Position numbers and translations under genes: made by a program
Notes under the pieces: generated by a model
What the model saw: only the letters and a program-made list of their open reading frames with translations
Told to the model about the DNA's origin: nothing
Databases searched by the model: none
DNA from: Fulvitalea axinellae
Lineage (GTDB): Bacteria; Bacteroidota; Bacteroidia; Cytophagales; Cyclobacteriaceae
NCBI RefSeq assembly: GCF_036492835.1
Contig: NZ_AP025314.1
Location: forward strand, 4,754,010 to 4,818,009
Direction: 5' to 3'
DNA length: 64,000 nucleotides
In this document: one piece after another, positions 26,831 through 35,777 of the stretch
Position numbering within the stretch: the first letter of the stretch is position 1
Layout of the letters: the number at the start of each line of letters is the position of its first letter

Positions 26831-26864
26831 AAAAATCCCGAAGGGGGTACCCTCCGGGATTTTT
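26831..26864 (-). terminator. Terminator of the MMPL/RND exporter gene
   Basis: 10-bp stem AAAAATCCCG / CGGGATTTTT with further inner GGG/CCC pairing. It lies 26 bases past the exporter stop on the minus strand. Confidence 0.8.
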
Positions 26865-26889
26865 TCTCTTTTTAAAAAGAAAGGCTCGA

Positions 26890-29292
26890 TCAGCCCTTTT
26901 CTCCCAAATCCAGTTGTCCCAAGTCTATTTCCTCATCGTCGTCCTCATGATAGAACTCCTCGAAGTGCTCTACCAAACCGTCTCCCTTTTTGCGTTTTCC
27001 GTTGTCGAAAACCATCAGTAAGGCCGGCAACACGACCAAGTTGGTAAGCATGGCCATCAACAGCGTGATTGAGGTCAGCAAACCGAGAGCCTTCGTGCCC
27101 CCGAACTCCGAAAAAGCGAAGATTACGAAACCGAAAAACAGCACGATGGAAGTATAAATCATGCTTGAGCCCGTTTCCTTCAGCGTTTTGGATATCGCCA
27201 CAGGCACAAAGAAGCGATTGGCGAACAGTTCCTGACGGTATTTGGCCAAGAAGTGAATCGAGTCATCCACGGCGATACCGAAAGTGATACTGAAAATCAG
27301 CGCCGTGCTCGGTTTCAGCGGGATTCCGAAATACCCCATCATTCCGGCGGTCAGGATAAGGGGAATCATATTCGGAATAAGGGAAATCACGATAATTCGC
27401 AGACGCTGGAAAAGCAAAGCCATCAGGATCGCCACAATCAGGAAGGCCAGCAACATACTGGTGATAAGGTTGTCGATCAGGAAATTGTTTCCTTTTACAA
27501 ACAGCAGGGTAGTCCCTGTAGGACGAACCGTAATTTTGCCGTCTTTTCCGAATACCTTATCTATTTCAGGCTGAATTCTGTCTTGAATCAACTCTCCTAA
27601 TTTCTTTGATCCCACATCCGCCACCATGCAATTGATGCGCATTATCTGGCCTGTGGAATCCACAAAGGATTTGATCAAGCCCGAACTGTCATCCTGATTG
27701 TCCAGATAGCGGAGGATAAAGTTTTTCTCGCGACTGTTCGGCAGACGATAGTATTTCGGGTTCCCGTTATAATAAGCCTGAGTTGACGCCTTGATCAGCG
27801 TAGTGATCGATATAGGTTGGGAAATTTCCGGCTGAGCCGCCAAGAAAGTCTCCAGTTCGTTTACCTTTTTAAGCGTGCTGAGTTTCATTACGCCCCTTGG
27901 TTTTCCCGTATCCACAACAAATTGCAAAGGCATCACGCCTCCAATATTTGATTCGAAAAACCTCAGGTCGCGCTTGATCTGGCTATCCTCCGGAATATCG
28001 TCCACCATATAAGAGATGGCTTTCATCTTTGTAACCCCGAAAAGGGCCACACTCACGAGTATACCCGAGAAAAGGAAAATCCGTCTAGGGTGGCGGTGAA
28101 CCTGCAGATCAATCATGTCCAGCAAACGGGTCTGCAACTTCGAATCAAGATGCTTGAGGCGCTTTCCGTGCGGCGTCGGCAAGTAGCTGAACACGGCAGG
28201 GATAAAAATGATGCTGACCATAAACGTAGCCAACACGTTAATACCCGCCACGATTCCGAATTCTTTCAGTAGGGTAATCTGCGTAAAACCAAGCACGATA
28301 AATCCGGCGGCCGTAGTGAAGTTGGTAATCAATGTCACCACACCCACTTTACGAATCACAACACTAAGCGCTCGTGCCTTATTGCCGTGTTTGGCTGTCT
28401 CCTGATGGTACTTATTCAGCAAATAAACACTGTTCGGAATCCCGATCACTACTATTATAGGCGGAATCAGGCCTGTAAGCATAGTCACTTTAAATCCAAA
28501 AAGCCCCAGTGTTCCGGTACTCCAGATTACGATAATGAAAATCAGGATCATCGGTACGGCCACGGCGTCCCACGAGCGGAAGAATACCCACAGAATCAGC
28601 GCTGTCACCATCAACGACAGCACCAAAAACATCTGCAACTCGGCTTTTACTTTGGTGGAAACCACCGCCCTGATAAACGGCAAGCCCGCATAGCGGAGCT
28701 GTATTCCCGTTTCCTCACTAAACTGGTCGCCAGCGCGCGTGATATCGTCCATCAACGCAAAACGCTTGGCAGAGTTCAAATATTCTTTCTGTATAGAAAG
28801 CAACAGGAATGTCGCCCCGTTTTTTGGATTGAAGATTTGCCCAGCGTAAAGTTTCTGCCCTTTGGCCACTTTCAGCAAGCTGTCCAGTTGCTCTTGGTTA
28901 TCCGGCAAGGGATTAAAAATTTGCTTGGCCTCAAACCGTTTCTCCTTGGCATTTTTGGTCAACTTAAGTACTCTCGGCAAAGAGAGCACATTGTTAACCC
29001 CCTTGATTCTGGCAAGCTCATCGCCCAAATAAGCGAGTTTCCTAAACTTGTCCGGCGTATACACCGACTTGTCCTCCAACCCGACAGCCAGAATATTTCC
29101 GTCTTCCCCGAACTTATCCTTGAACTGGCTAAAAAAAACCATTTCGGGGTCATCCTTGGGCACTGTCCCTCCAAAATCGTAGCTCATTTCCACCTTCATG
29201 GCATACTGGGCCATAAAAACAGTCATGATTCCCAAGGCAATGATCCAGTAAAGCCTGTGCTTGAGCACAGAGTGCGCTAACTTATTCCACAT
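26890..29292 (-). CDS. MMPL/RND superfamily exporter
   Basis: Inner-membrane protein of 800 residues with two repeats of the RND fold. Each repeat is one helix, a large periplasmic loop, then a five-helix bundle. The first helix is LYWIIALGIMTVFMAQY and the sterol-sensing-like bundles include VTMLTGLIPPIIVVIGIPNSVYLL and STALIFSITFGIAVDDSIHFLAKYR, the latter with the Asp pair used for proton transfer. Bacterial relatives export lipids or hopanoid-like hydrophobic compounds; the substrate here is unknown. The C-terminal tail is acidic (EDDDEEIDLGQLDLGEKG). A 63-residue membrane protein precedes it by 46 bases and is probably co-transcribed. Confidence 0.88.
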   Translation of the reverse strand: MWNKLAHSVLKHRLYWIIALGIMTVFMAQYAMKVEMSYDFGGTVPKDDPEMVFFSQFKDKFGEDGNILAVGLEDKSVYTPDKFRKLAYLGDELARIKGVNNVLSLPRVLKLTKNAKEKRFEAKQIFNPLPDNQEQLDSLLKVAKGQKLYAGQIFNPKNGATFLLLSIQKEYLNSAKRFALMDDITRAGDQFSEETGIQLRYAGLPFIRAVVSTKVKAELQMFLVLSLMVTALILWVFFRSWDAVAVPMILIFIIVIWSTGTLGLFGFKVTMLTGLIPPIIVVIGIPNSVYLLNKYHQETAKHGNKARALSVVIRKVGVVTLITNFTTAAGFIVLGFTQITLLKEFGIVAGINVLATFMVSIIFIPAVFSYLPTPHGKRLKHLDSKLQTRLLDMIDLQVHRHPRRIFLFSGILVSVALFGVTKMKAISYMVDDIPEDSQIKRDLRFFESNIGGVMPLQFVVDTGKPRGVMKLSTLKKVNELETFLAAQPEISQPISITTLIKASTQAYYNGNPKYYRLPNSREKNFILRYLDNQDDSSGLIKSFVDSTGQIMRINCMVADVGSKKLGELIQDRIQPEIDKVFGKDGKITVRPTGTTLLFVKGNNFLIDNLITSMLLAFLIVAILMALLFQRLRIIVISLIPNMIPLILTAGMMGYFGIPLKPSTALIFSITFGIAVDDSIHFLAKYRQELFANRFFVPVAISKTLKETGSSMIYTSIVLFFGFVIFAFSEFGGTKALGLLTSITLLMAMLTNLVVLPALLMVFDNGKRKKGDGLVEHFEEFYHEDDDEEIDLGQLDLGEKG

Positions 29293-29338
29293 ATCCTATA
29301 TCACAATTGAGGCTACTCCGCACGGACCGCAGACCGCG

Positions 29339-29530
29339 TTACTTTTCCTCTCTGTCCTTACTCATTTTCCTGATGTAGCGATCCAACCCAAATGCGACGC
29401 CACAAAACCCCAAGGCCACCAAACCGCCCGAAACAGCGAAACGCTCGTCTCGTATGCTAACCCAAAACGAGGCCATGGTAAAGAAAATCAAAACCCAAAA
29501 CAGGATTTTGAGATATTTAGTGTTTTTCAT
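29339..29530 (-). CDS. Small two-helix membrane protein upstream of the exporter
   Basis: 63-residue protein with two transmembrane helices (LKILFWVLIFFTMASFWVSI and GGLVALGFCGVAFGLDRYI) and a charged tail. I do not recognise the family. The coherent topology, the 46-base gap to the exporter and a -7-like element about 55 bases upstream support a real gene that may assist the exporter. Confidence 0.6.
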   Translation of the reverse strand: MKNTKYLKILFWVLIFFTMASFWVSIRDERFAVSGGLVALGFCGVAFGLDRYIRKMSKDREEK

Positions 29531-29584
29531 CTCTTTCCGTTTTTCCGAAGAGCGCTACGGTCACGTACGAAACTCCCCGATTCG

Positions 29585-29592
29585 CAAATATA
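29585..29592 (-). promoter_or_regulatory. Candidate -7 element for the small membrane protein and exporter
   Basis: Minus-strand TATATTTG fits TAnnTTTG, about 55 bases upstream of the small membrane protein. No -33 box was found. Confidence 0.35.
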
Positions 29593-29849
29593 GGGATTCC
29601 ATTGACCTATAACCCCCGAAAAGACAATTTAGAGAAACCGTATTTCCCGATTTGCCTCATACCCAATCAGCCACCAAAACTGAAACCGTAGTTATACGGA
29701 CGGCGAAAAATTGTCTTTACTCTAAAAACAGTGCTAAAAAGGACTTTTTTTACCTGATTTCGCTCTCTCAATCTTAAAATTTAGAAGCCTCCCTTCATTC
29801 TTTCTCCACTTATTCACTACTTTGCGACTTAGCGTTTTTTGGATTTCTT
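29593..29849. other. Divergent intergenic region before the SNF2 gene
   Basis: With the promoter candidate just to its left, this is a gap of about 320 bases between divergent genes. I see no further gene or clear signal. Confidence 0.4.
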
Positions 29850-32756
29850 ATGGAAGTATCGAGATCACTGCCGGCTAAGATCGTCTATTCCTTGTTCCAG
29901 CACGAGGACTTGGGGTTCCTTTTCGAATCCTTTATGGTACAGCTTGACCAAAAAGGTAGGCTGACTTTCCAATATCAGAACATTTCCGCACAAAACTCAC
30001 ACGAGTTTGCGCACGCCCTCGACGATGTGGACTACCAGCTCGTGGAGTTGATGGACTCCATGCAACAGGAGGTCGTTGTGCCGAAGTTTTGTAAAAAGCC
30101 GATCAAACCGATTGATTTCTTTATAAAATATTACCGTGTCCCCAAGTACGAGGACCAGTACAGAAAACCCATCGAAGCGTATTTGGAGAAAAAGCGAGCC
30201 AAGATTCTGGAATTGATCCAAACTCACGGCAAACAGCTTTACGAGATGGGTAACGACGGCGATCCGACCCGTTACCCGGTAAAAGTGTCACCGGAGAAAT
30301 CGACGATACTTTTCCATTTCCGCCGAAACGCAAACGATACGCACTACTTCCCTACAATCAAAAACGAAGGGGAAAAGGTTGAATTCCGTAATTCGGGAGC
30401 TTTCCTACTTTGTCATGATCCGGCTTGGATGATCTGCCGAAACCAACTTTACGGTTTTGAGCGTTACGTGGACGGGAAAAAACTAAAGCCTTTCCTCAAC
30501 AAGAAATTCATACTGATCCCCAAAGCCCTCGAAGAGAAATACTACTACAACTTCGTGTCAAGGCTAATCGAACAGTACGATGTATACGCCAAGGGCTTCG
30601 AGATTGTCACACGGCGCCCGCAGGCATCTTTCCTGTTACGTTTCTCCGAAATATCCGATTCCGAAGAAAGTAACCGGGTATTTATTGAGCTGATGGTCCG
30701 CTACGAAGAGTTCCTCTTCCGGGCCGACGGCGGAAATACCGTCAGCGTGCAAGCCGAAAAGGTCGGAGCCGACGATTATGTTTTCCATCGCATTGGCAGA
30801 AACGTCAGACACGAAAGCGCCGTCACCGACGAACTGGCCAGAAATGGGATAGAACTGATTAAGGGCGTAACGGAGATGCCAGCTTCACAGGCGTTGGAGA
30901 TCATCGGAACGAATTGCGACTCTTGGGCAGAGCACCTGGACCTGAAAGTGGAGCAGGGCGAATCCAAAAATGGATCGCGCTATTTCCTCGGAAAACCGAC
31001 CATCAGTCTGGAGGTAAAAGAGAGCATCGACTGGTTCGATATCCACGCCGTGATCAAATTCGGGCCGTATCGTATTCCTTTCAAGGAACTTCGGCACCTG
31101 ATGATCAACAAAAAAGGGGAATTCAAATTGCCTAACGGCGAAATAGCCGTAATCCCATCGGAGTGGCGCCTTGAATATTCCGAACTTTTCGCCTTCCTCG
31201 ACGACCACGAAGAGGACTGCGACAATACCATGCGTCTGAAAAAATTCCACGTCGCACTGCTCAACGAGCTCAAAGAAAGCGAAGTGGCCAAGATATCGAT
31301 GGACAGAAAACTTGCGAAGCTCCGCGATTTCTCCTCTATCGAAGATGTCGATATTCCAAAAAAATTCGAAGGCGAACTGCGCCCGTACCAGAAGGCCGGT
31401 TACAATTGGCTCAATTTCCTGAGGAAATTCCGCTTCGGCGGTTGCCTAGCCGACGATATGGGACTCGGTAAAACGGTGCAGACACTCGCTCTATTGCAAA
31501 AAACAAAAGAGGAGGGAGCCGAGAACGCATCCTTGCTCATCATGCCCACGTCCCTAATCTACAACTGGCAGGCCGAGGCACGGAAATTCACGCCCGACCT
31601 CAGAGTGTTCACCTACACGGGTACGAACAGGGTAAAAGATCCGGAAATCTTCAAGGATTACGACCTTATCCTGACTTCATACGGCATCGCGAGGCTCGAC
31701 ATCGACATTCTTTCGAAATATTACTTCAATTACGCGATTCTCGACGAATCGCAAATGATCAAAAACCCGGGCTCCAATATCGCCAAAGCCGTGGGCGACC
31801 TCCGTTGCCAACATCGTTTGGCGCTCACGGGCACGCCGCTGGAAAACAGTACGCTCGATTTGTGGTCGCAACTCAACTTTGTGAACCCGGGACTTCTGGG
31901 AGGCCAGACATTCTTCAGAAACGAATTTCTGAATCCAATCGAGAAAAAAGGCGACGAAAAGAAAACGCATAAGCTCAACGCCATCATCAAGCCTTTCATC
32001 CTCAGGAGACACAAATCGCAAGTGGCTACCGAGCTTCCGGAGAAAGTCATTCAGGTGAAATATTCCGTAATGACCGACGAGCAGGAGAAAGCTTACGAAC
32101 AGGCGAAATCCACATTCAGAAACAAGATTCTGGACGAGATAGAGACCCACGGCGTCAGCAAATCCCATTTCCTGCTTTTGCAAGGCCTTACCAAACTACG
32201 CCAGATCGCCAACCATCCGAAAATGGCGTTGCCGGAATACGAAGGCGACTCCGGAAAATCGCAGGAAGTGCAGAAGATGATCGTCAAAGGCATAAAAGGT
32301 GGGCACAAGATTCTCGTGTTTAGCCAATTTGTCAAGCACCTTACGCTGGTACGCCAATTCCTCGACAAAGAGGAAATCGAATACGCCTACCTCGACGGAA
32401 CAACCCGCGACCGCGAAAAGCAAGTGCAGTCGTTCCAAGAGAACGAAGACATAAAAGTTTTCCTGATTTCGCTCAAAGCCGGCGGTGTAGGCCTTAACCT
32501 CACCCGCGCCGACTACGTCTTTATCCTTGACCCGTGGTGGAACCCGGCCATCGAGGCCCAAGCCGTGGACCGGGCTCACAGAATCGGTCAGATGAACAAG
32601 GTTTTCACTTACAAATTCATCGGGAAGAATACTGTAGAGGAAAAAATTCTCGCTTTGCAAGAGAAGAAAAACCGCTTGGCCGGAAACTTAATCGTAACGG
32701 AAGAAAACTTTATGAAAGACCTCAGCCAAGAGGATATTGAGAACTTATTGGCCTAA
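29850..32756 (+). CDS. SNF2/Rad54-family DNA translocase (helicase-like ATPase)
   Basis: Protein of 968 residues. The C-terminal half is a complete SNF2 ATPase: motif I DDMGLGKTVQTLALL, motif II DESQ in place of the usual DEAH/DEAQ, motif III LTGTPLENS, and the second RecA domain with VFSQFVKHL, GGVGLNLTRADYVFILDPWWNP and DRAHRIGQ. The N-terminal about 480 residues are not assigned to a domain and show no CxC zinc motif of SWIM type. Bacterial members remodel protein-DNA or RNA polymerase complexes in a loosely defined way. No restriction or other defence genes are next to it, so there is no contextual reason to call it a defence gene. Confidence 0.9.
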   Translation: MEVSRSLPAKIVYSLFQHEDLGFLFESFMVQLDQKGRLTFQYQNISAQNSHEFAHALDDVDYQLVELMDSMQQEVVVPKFCKKPIKPIDFFIKYYRVPKYEDQYRKPIEAYLEKKRAKILELIQTHGKQLYEMGNDGDPTRYPVKVSPEKSTILFHFRRNANDTHYFPTIKNEGEKVEFRNSGAFLLCHDPAWMICRNQLYGFERYVDGKKLKPFLNKKFILIPKALEEKYYYNFVSRLIEQYDVYAKGFEIVTRRPQASFLLRFSEISDSEESNRVFIELMVRYEEFLFRADGGNTVSVQAEKVGADDYVFHRIGRNVRHESAVTDELARNGIELIKGVTEMPASQALEIIGTNCDSWAEHLDLKVEQGESKNGSRYFLGKPTISLEVKESIDWFDIHAVIKFGPYRIPFKELRHLMINKKGEFKLPNGEIAVIPSEWRLEYSELFAFLDDHEEDCDNTMRLKKFHVALLNELKESEVAKISMDRKLAKLRDFSSIEDVDIPKKFEGELRPYQKAGYNWLNFLRKFRFGGCLADDMGLGKTVQTLALLQKTKEEGAENASLLIMPTSLIYNWQAEARKFTPDLRVFTYTGTNRVKDPEIFKDYDLILTSYGIARLDIDILSKYYFNYAILDESQMIKNPGSNIAKAVGDLRCQHRLALTGTPLENSTLDLWSQLNFVNPGLLGGQTFFRNEFLNPIEKKGDEKKTHKLNAIIKPFILRRHKSQVATELPEKVIQVKYSVMTDEQEKAYEQAKSTFRNKILDEIETHGVSKSHFLLLQGLTKLRQIANHPKMALPEYEGDSGKSQEVQKMIVKGIKGGHKILVFSQFVKHLTLVRQFLDKEEIEYAYLDGTTRDREKQVQSFQENEDIKVFLISLKAGGVGLNLTRADYVFILDPWWNPAIEAQAVDRAHRIGQMNKVFTYKFIGKNTVEEKILALQEKKNRLAGNLIVTEENFMKDLSQEDIENLLA

Positions 32757-33421
32757 CTCTAAAATCAGTAGCTGTAAATAATACAATTATTATTATAAGA
32801 GTCCATTTCGGGTGAGAAATCGATCGAAAGACTCGCCAGAACGTCCAAATACTGATTTTAGTTTATATTGGCGAAAAATAATACATTAACTTTCAGTCGA
32901 GAGAAAAACAAAACGGGTCAACGTTTTTTTGCGTTGGCCCGTTTTATGTTCAGCTCGAATCCCCATGCCGGCCACTATCAACCCATACCTTAAAAATCGC
33001 TTCTCTCCCTACCGTCAGCCCCGATTACAAAAAAATACGGATCAATCATTTGAATTATGTAAAACCTTAAAAATCAAGGTTTTGAAATTTTATCAAATAA
33101 AAAGCAAACCTGTTTTTCTTGAATTCGTAGAGCTTTTTTTTTGACATTTTTTTTTGTCGCCATAAAGCTTTGTGTCTAAAACCTTTAATTAAAACGCACT
33201 CCAAAACGGGCTTTTTTACTGTGTCACCTTCCTTGGATTTATCTCTATCTTCAACTACATTTACTATCGCTTCAAACGGGGACAACCGTGTTTTCCTTAA
33301 ATCCGGCCCTGTTATGATTCATGCTTAACTTTCGCAAGTTAGGCCCGAATTTTGCCCATCACCAATCAAATCGCATAAGTTACAATATTGGTAGAGTCCA
33401 TTTACCGAAAACAGAATCCCT
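32757..33421. other. 665-base intergenic region before nrdJ
   Basis: No gene is supported. It holds the SNF2 terminator at 32910-32945 and AT-rich sequence with long T-runs around 33130-33150. I looked for a cobalamin-riboswitch B12 box (GCCACTG) and for NrdR boxes ahead of the B12-dependent reductase and saw neither. Confidence 0.5.
32910..32945 (+). terminator. Hairpin terminator downstream of the SNF2 gene
   Basis: 14-bp stem AAAACGGGTCAACG / CGTTGGCCCGTTTT with one G-U pair. The right arm ends in TTTT. It is 150 bases beyond the stop, so read-through of a long 3' UTR is implied. Confidence 0.7.
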
Positions 33422-35698
33422 ATGTCCACAAACACGACGTCAACAAAAAAAACTAAACCCGAAACCCTATTGAGCAACGAAAGCGTCAAGTATCCCGAGA
33501 CCATCGTGAAACGCAATGGCCAAACGGTGCGCTTCGATGTGTCCAAAATAGAAAAGGCGATCAAGAAGTGTTTCAAAGAGCTTGAAGACAAGCCAAAAGC
33601 CGATCCGGCGAAGCTTGCGAAACAGGTAGCCAACATAGTGGCGGCACACTTGGAAACCCCAACCGTGGAAAGCGTTCAGGACAGCGTAGAAATGGTGCTC
33701 CAAGCCGCGGGCGAGTACAAAGCCGCAAAAAATTATATCCTTTACAGGGCGGAACACGCCAAACTGAGGGAAAACAGACCCGTACCGCCGGAAGTTCAGG
33801 AAGCTTTCGCCGCTTCGGACAAATACTTTCCTTCCCAACTGCAGAAGTTTCAGTTTTATGACAAATACGCCAGGTTCTCTTACGAGTCGGGACGTCGCGA
33901 GACGTGGATCGAGACCGTGACCCGGGCAGTGGACTTTCTTAAAGAACTTTCGGACAACAAACTTCCGGCATCGGACTACGAGCGCTTAAGAAAAGGGATT
34001 CTTGAGATGAAGGTGATGCCGTCTATGCGACTTTTGGCCATGGCCGGACCAGCCGCCAGACGTAACAATATCGCTATTTACAACTGCTCGTACCTGCCAG
34101 TGGACTCTATCGACTCTTTCGTCGAAGCCCTCCTGATTTCGATGAGCGGTTGTGGCGTCGGGTATTCCGTGGAAAGGGATTACGTGGAAAACTTCCCGAG
34201 AATCAAGCGCCAAACGGGCGAAGCGCCTAAAAAACACGTGGTGGAAGACACCACCGAAGGTTGGTGCGACGCTTTGCGTACTGGTCTGAAAAGCTGGTTT
34301 GAGGGTGAGGATGTAGAATTCGATTACTCTTTGGTAAGGCAGGCTGGCGCCGTATTGCAGATCAAAGGTGGGCGCGCCTCAGGGCCCGAGCCTTTGCGCC
34401 AGTTGCTGGACTACGCCAAAAACAAAATACTCGCGCGCCAAGGCAGTTTCCTCAGAACGCTTGACGCGCACGACATCATGTGTACAGTAGGTACTGCCGC
34501 CGTATCGGGCGGTGTGCGCCGTACGGCCATGATTTCCCTCTTCGACTTTGACGACTACGAAATGCGCCACTGTAAAGACGGCGATTTCTGGCGTCATGAC
34601 AGCCAGCGCTGGAACGCCAACAACTCGGCGGTTTGGCCAAGTCGCGAACTTTCGCAAGCCGAAATCTCACGCTACCTTCTCGATATGGTAGAGTCGGAGA
34701 GAGGCGAGCCGGGAATCTTCAACCGCCGTTCGGCCTTGAAGACCGCTCCGGAAAGAAGAAAAGAAGCCCGCTTCGGCACAAACCCTTGCGGAGAGATTAT
34801 TCTCCGTCCGTTCCAGTTCTGTAACCTTTCGGTAGCTGTCGCCCGTCCGGAAGACTCTCTTGAAACACTGAAAGAGAAAGTGGAATTAGCCACTATCATC
34901 GGAACTTTGCAGTCTATGGCTACGCACTTCCCGGGCTTGAGAAAGCAATGGGCCGAAAACTGCCAAGAAGAGCGCCTGCTCGGCGTGGATATCAACGGCC
35001 AGCTCGACTGCCCGCTTATCCAGAAGCCGGAAGTAATGGACGAACTCCGCGAGCACGCCGTAGCCGTAAACGAAAAGTACGCGTCTACTTTGGGCATCAA
35101 CCAATCCGTTTCGGTTACTTGCGTTAAACCTTCGGGTAACTCTTCGCAGTTGCTCAACTGCTCGCCGGGTATCCACTCGCGTTGGTCAGACTACTACATC
35201 CGTAACGTAAGGGTAAATACGAACACCCCTATTTTCAAAGTATTGAAAAACTCGGGCGTGCCGATGGATCCCGAAAACGGACAGACTGTGGAAAACGCCA
35301 CAACTTGGGTAGTTCATTTCCCAGTAAAATCGCCAGACGGAGCCATCACCCGCAATATGCGCAGCGCTTTGGAGCAATGCGAATATTGGTTGACCAACAA
35401 GGTTCACTGGACCGAACACAACCCAAGCGTTACGATCACCTACAAGCCGGACGAAGTATTGGACATCATCCGCTGGACGTGGGAAAACCAAGAACGCATC
35501 GGCGGAATGACATTCCTGCCAGCCTTCGACGCCCAGTTCGACCAGATGCCTTATATGGAAATCTCGAAAGAACAATACGAAAAGAGCATCGCCGAATTCC
35601 CGGAAATCGACTTTGCGAAGATATATCGTTACGAAGAGGAAGATTACACCACCGCCGCTCAGGAACTTGCCTGCATGGCCGGTCAGTGCGATATCTAA
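33422..35698 (+). CDS. nrdJ: Adenosylcobalamin-dependent (class II) ribonucleotide reductase, monomeric RTPR type
   Basis: Makes deoxyribonucleotides with B12 rather than a di-iron or glycyl radical, independent of oxygen. It has 758 residues. An N-terminal ATP-cone (VKRNGQTVRFDVSKIEKAI) comes first. Cys in IAIYNCSYLP and in FQFCNLSVA form the redox pair, and NPCGEI carries the thiyl-radical Cys exactly 11 residues before the latter, the spacing of the Lactobacillus leichmannii enzyme. The tail CMAGQC (751-756) is the electron-relay pair with the same four-residue gap as that enzyme. An ATP-cone on this monomeric type is worth noting. A terminator follows. Confidence 0.9.
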   Translation: MSTNTTSTKKTKPETLLSNESVKYPETIVKRNGQTVRFDVSKIEKAIKKCFKELEDKPKADPAKLAKQVANIVAAHLETPTVESVQDSVEMVLQAAGEYKAAKNYILYRAEHAKLRENRPVPPEVQEAFAASDKYFPSQLQKFQFYDKYARFSYESGRRETWIETVTRAVDFLKELSDNKLPASDYERLRKGILEMKVMPSMRLLAMAGPAARRNNIAIYNCSYLPVDSIDSFVEALLISMSGCGVGYSVERDYVENFPRIKRQTGEAPKKHVVEDTTEGWCDALRTGLKSWFEGEDVEFDYSLVRQAGAVLQIKGGRASGPEPLRQLLDYAKNKILARQGSFLRTLDAHDIMCTVGTAAVSGGVRRTAMISLFDFDDYEMRHCKDGDFWRHDSQRWNANNSAVWPSRELSQAEISRYLLDMVESERGEPGIFNRRSALKTAPERRKEARFGTNPCGEIILRPFQFCNLSVAVARPEDSLETLKEKVELATIIGTLQSMATHFPGLRKQWAENCQEERLLGVDINGQLDCPLIQKPEVMDELREHAVAVNEKYASTLGINQSVSVTCVKPSGNSSQLLNCSPGIHSRWSDYYIRNVRVNTNTPIFKVLKNSGVPMDPENGQTVENATTWVVHFPVKSPDGAITRNMRSALEQCEYWLTNKVHWTEHNPSVTITYKPDEVLDIIRWTWENQERIGGMTFLPAFDAQFDQMPYMEISKEQYEKSIAEFPEIDFAKIYRYEEEDYTTAAQELACMAGQCDI

Positions 35699-35719
35699 AC
35701 CTTCTTGGCTAGGACTAAA

Positions 35720-35748
35720 AAAGCCCTTCCGTTCATCGGAAGGGCTTT
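35720..35748. terminator. Bidirectional terminator between nrdJ and the GAF sensor gene
   Basis: Perfect 12-bp stem AAAGCCCTTCCG / CGGAAGGGCTTT with a 5-base loop, between convergent genes. Confidence 0.85.
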
Positions 35749-35777
35749 CTTGTTTATGAATTAAAACAAAACTCCAC

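Noticed and set aside
29850..32756. SNF2 ATPase as a phage-defence gene
   Set aside because: Neighbours are an exporter and nrdJ, with no restriction, methylase or nuclease partner; a housekeeping remodeler is the simpler reading.
32757..33421. Cobalamin riboswitch or NrdR boxes ahead of nrdJ
   Set aside because: No GCCACTG B12 box and no NrdR-type palindrome were seen by eye; a covariance search would be needed to be sure.
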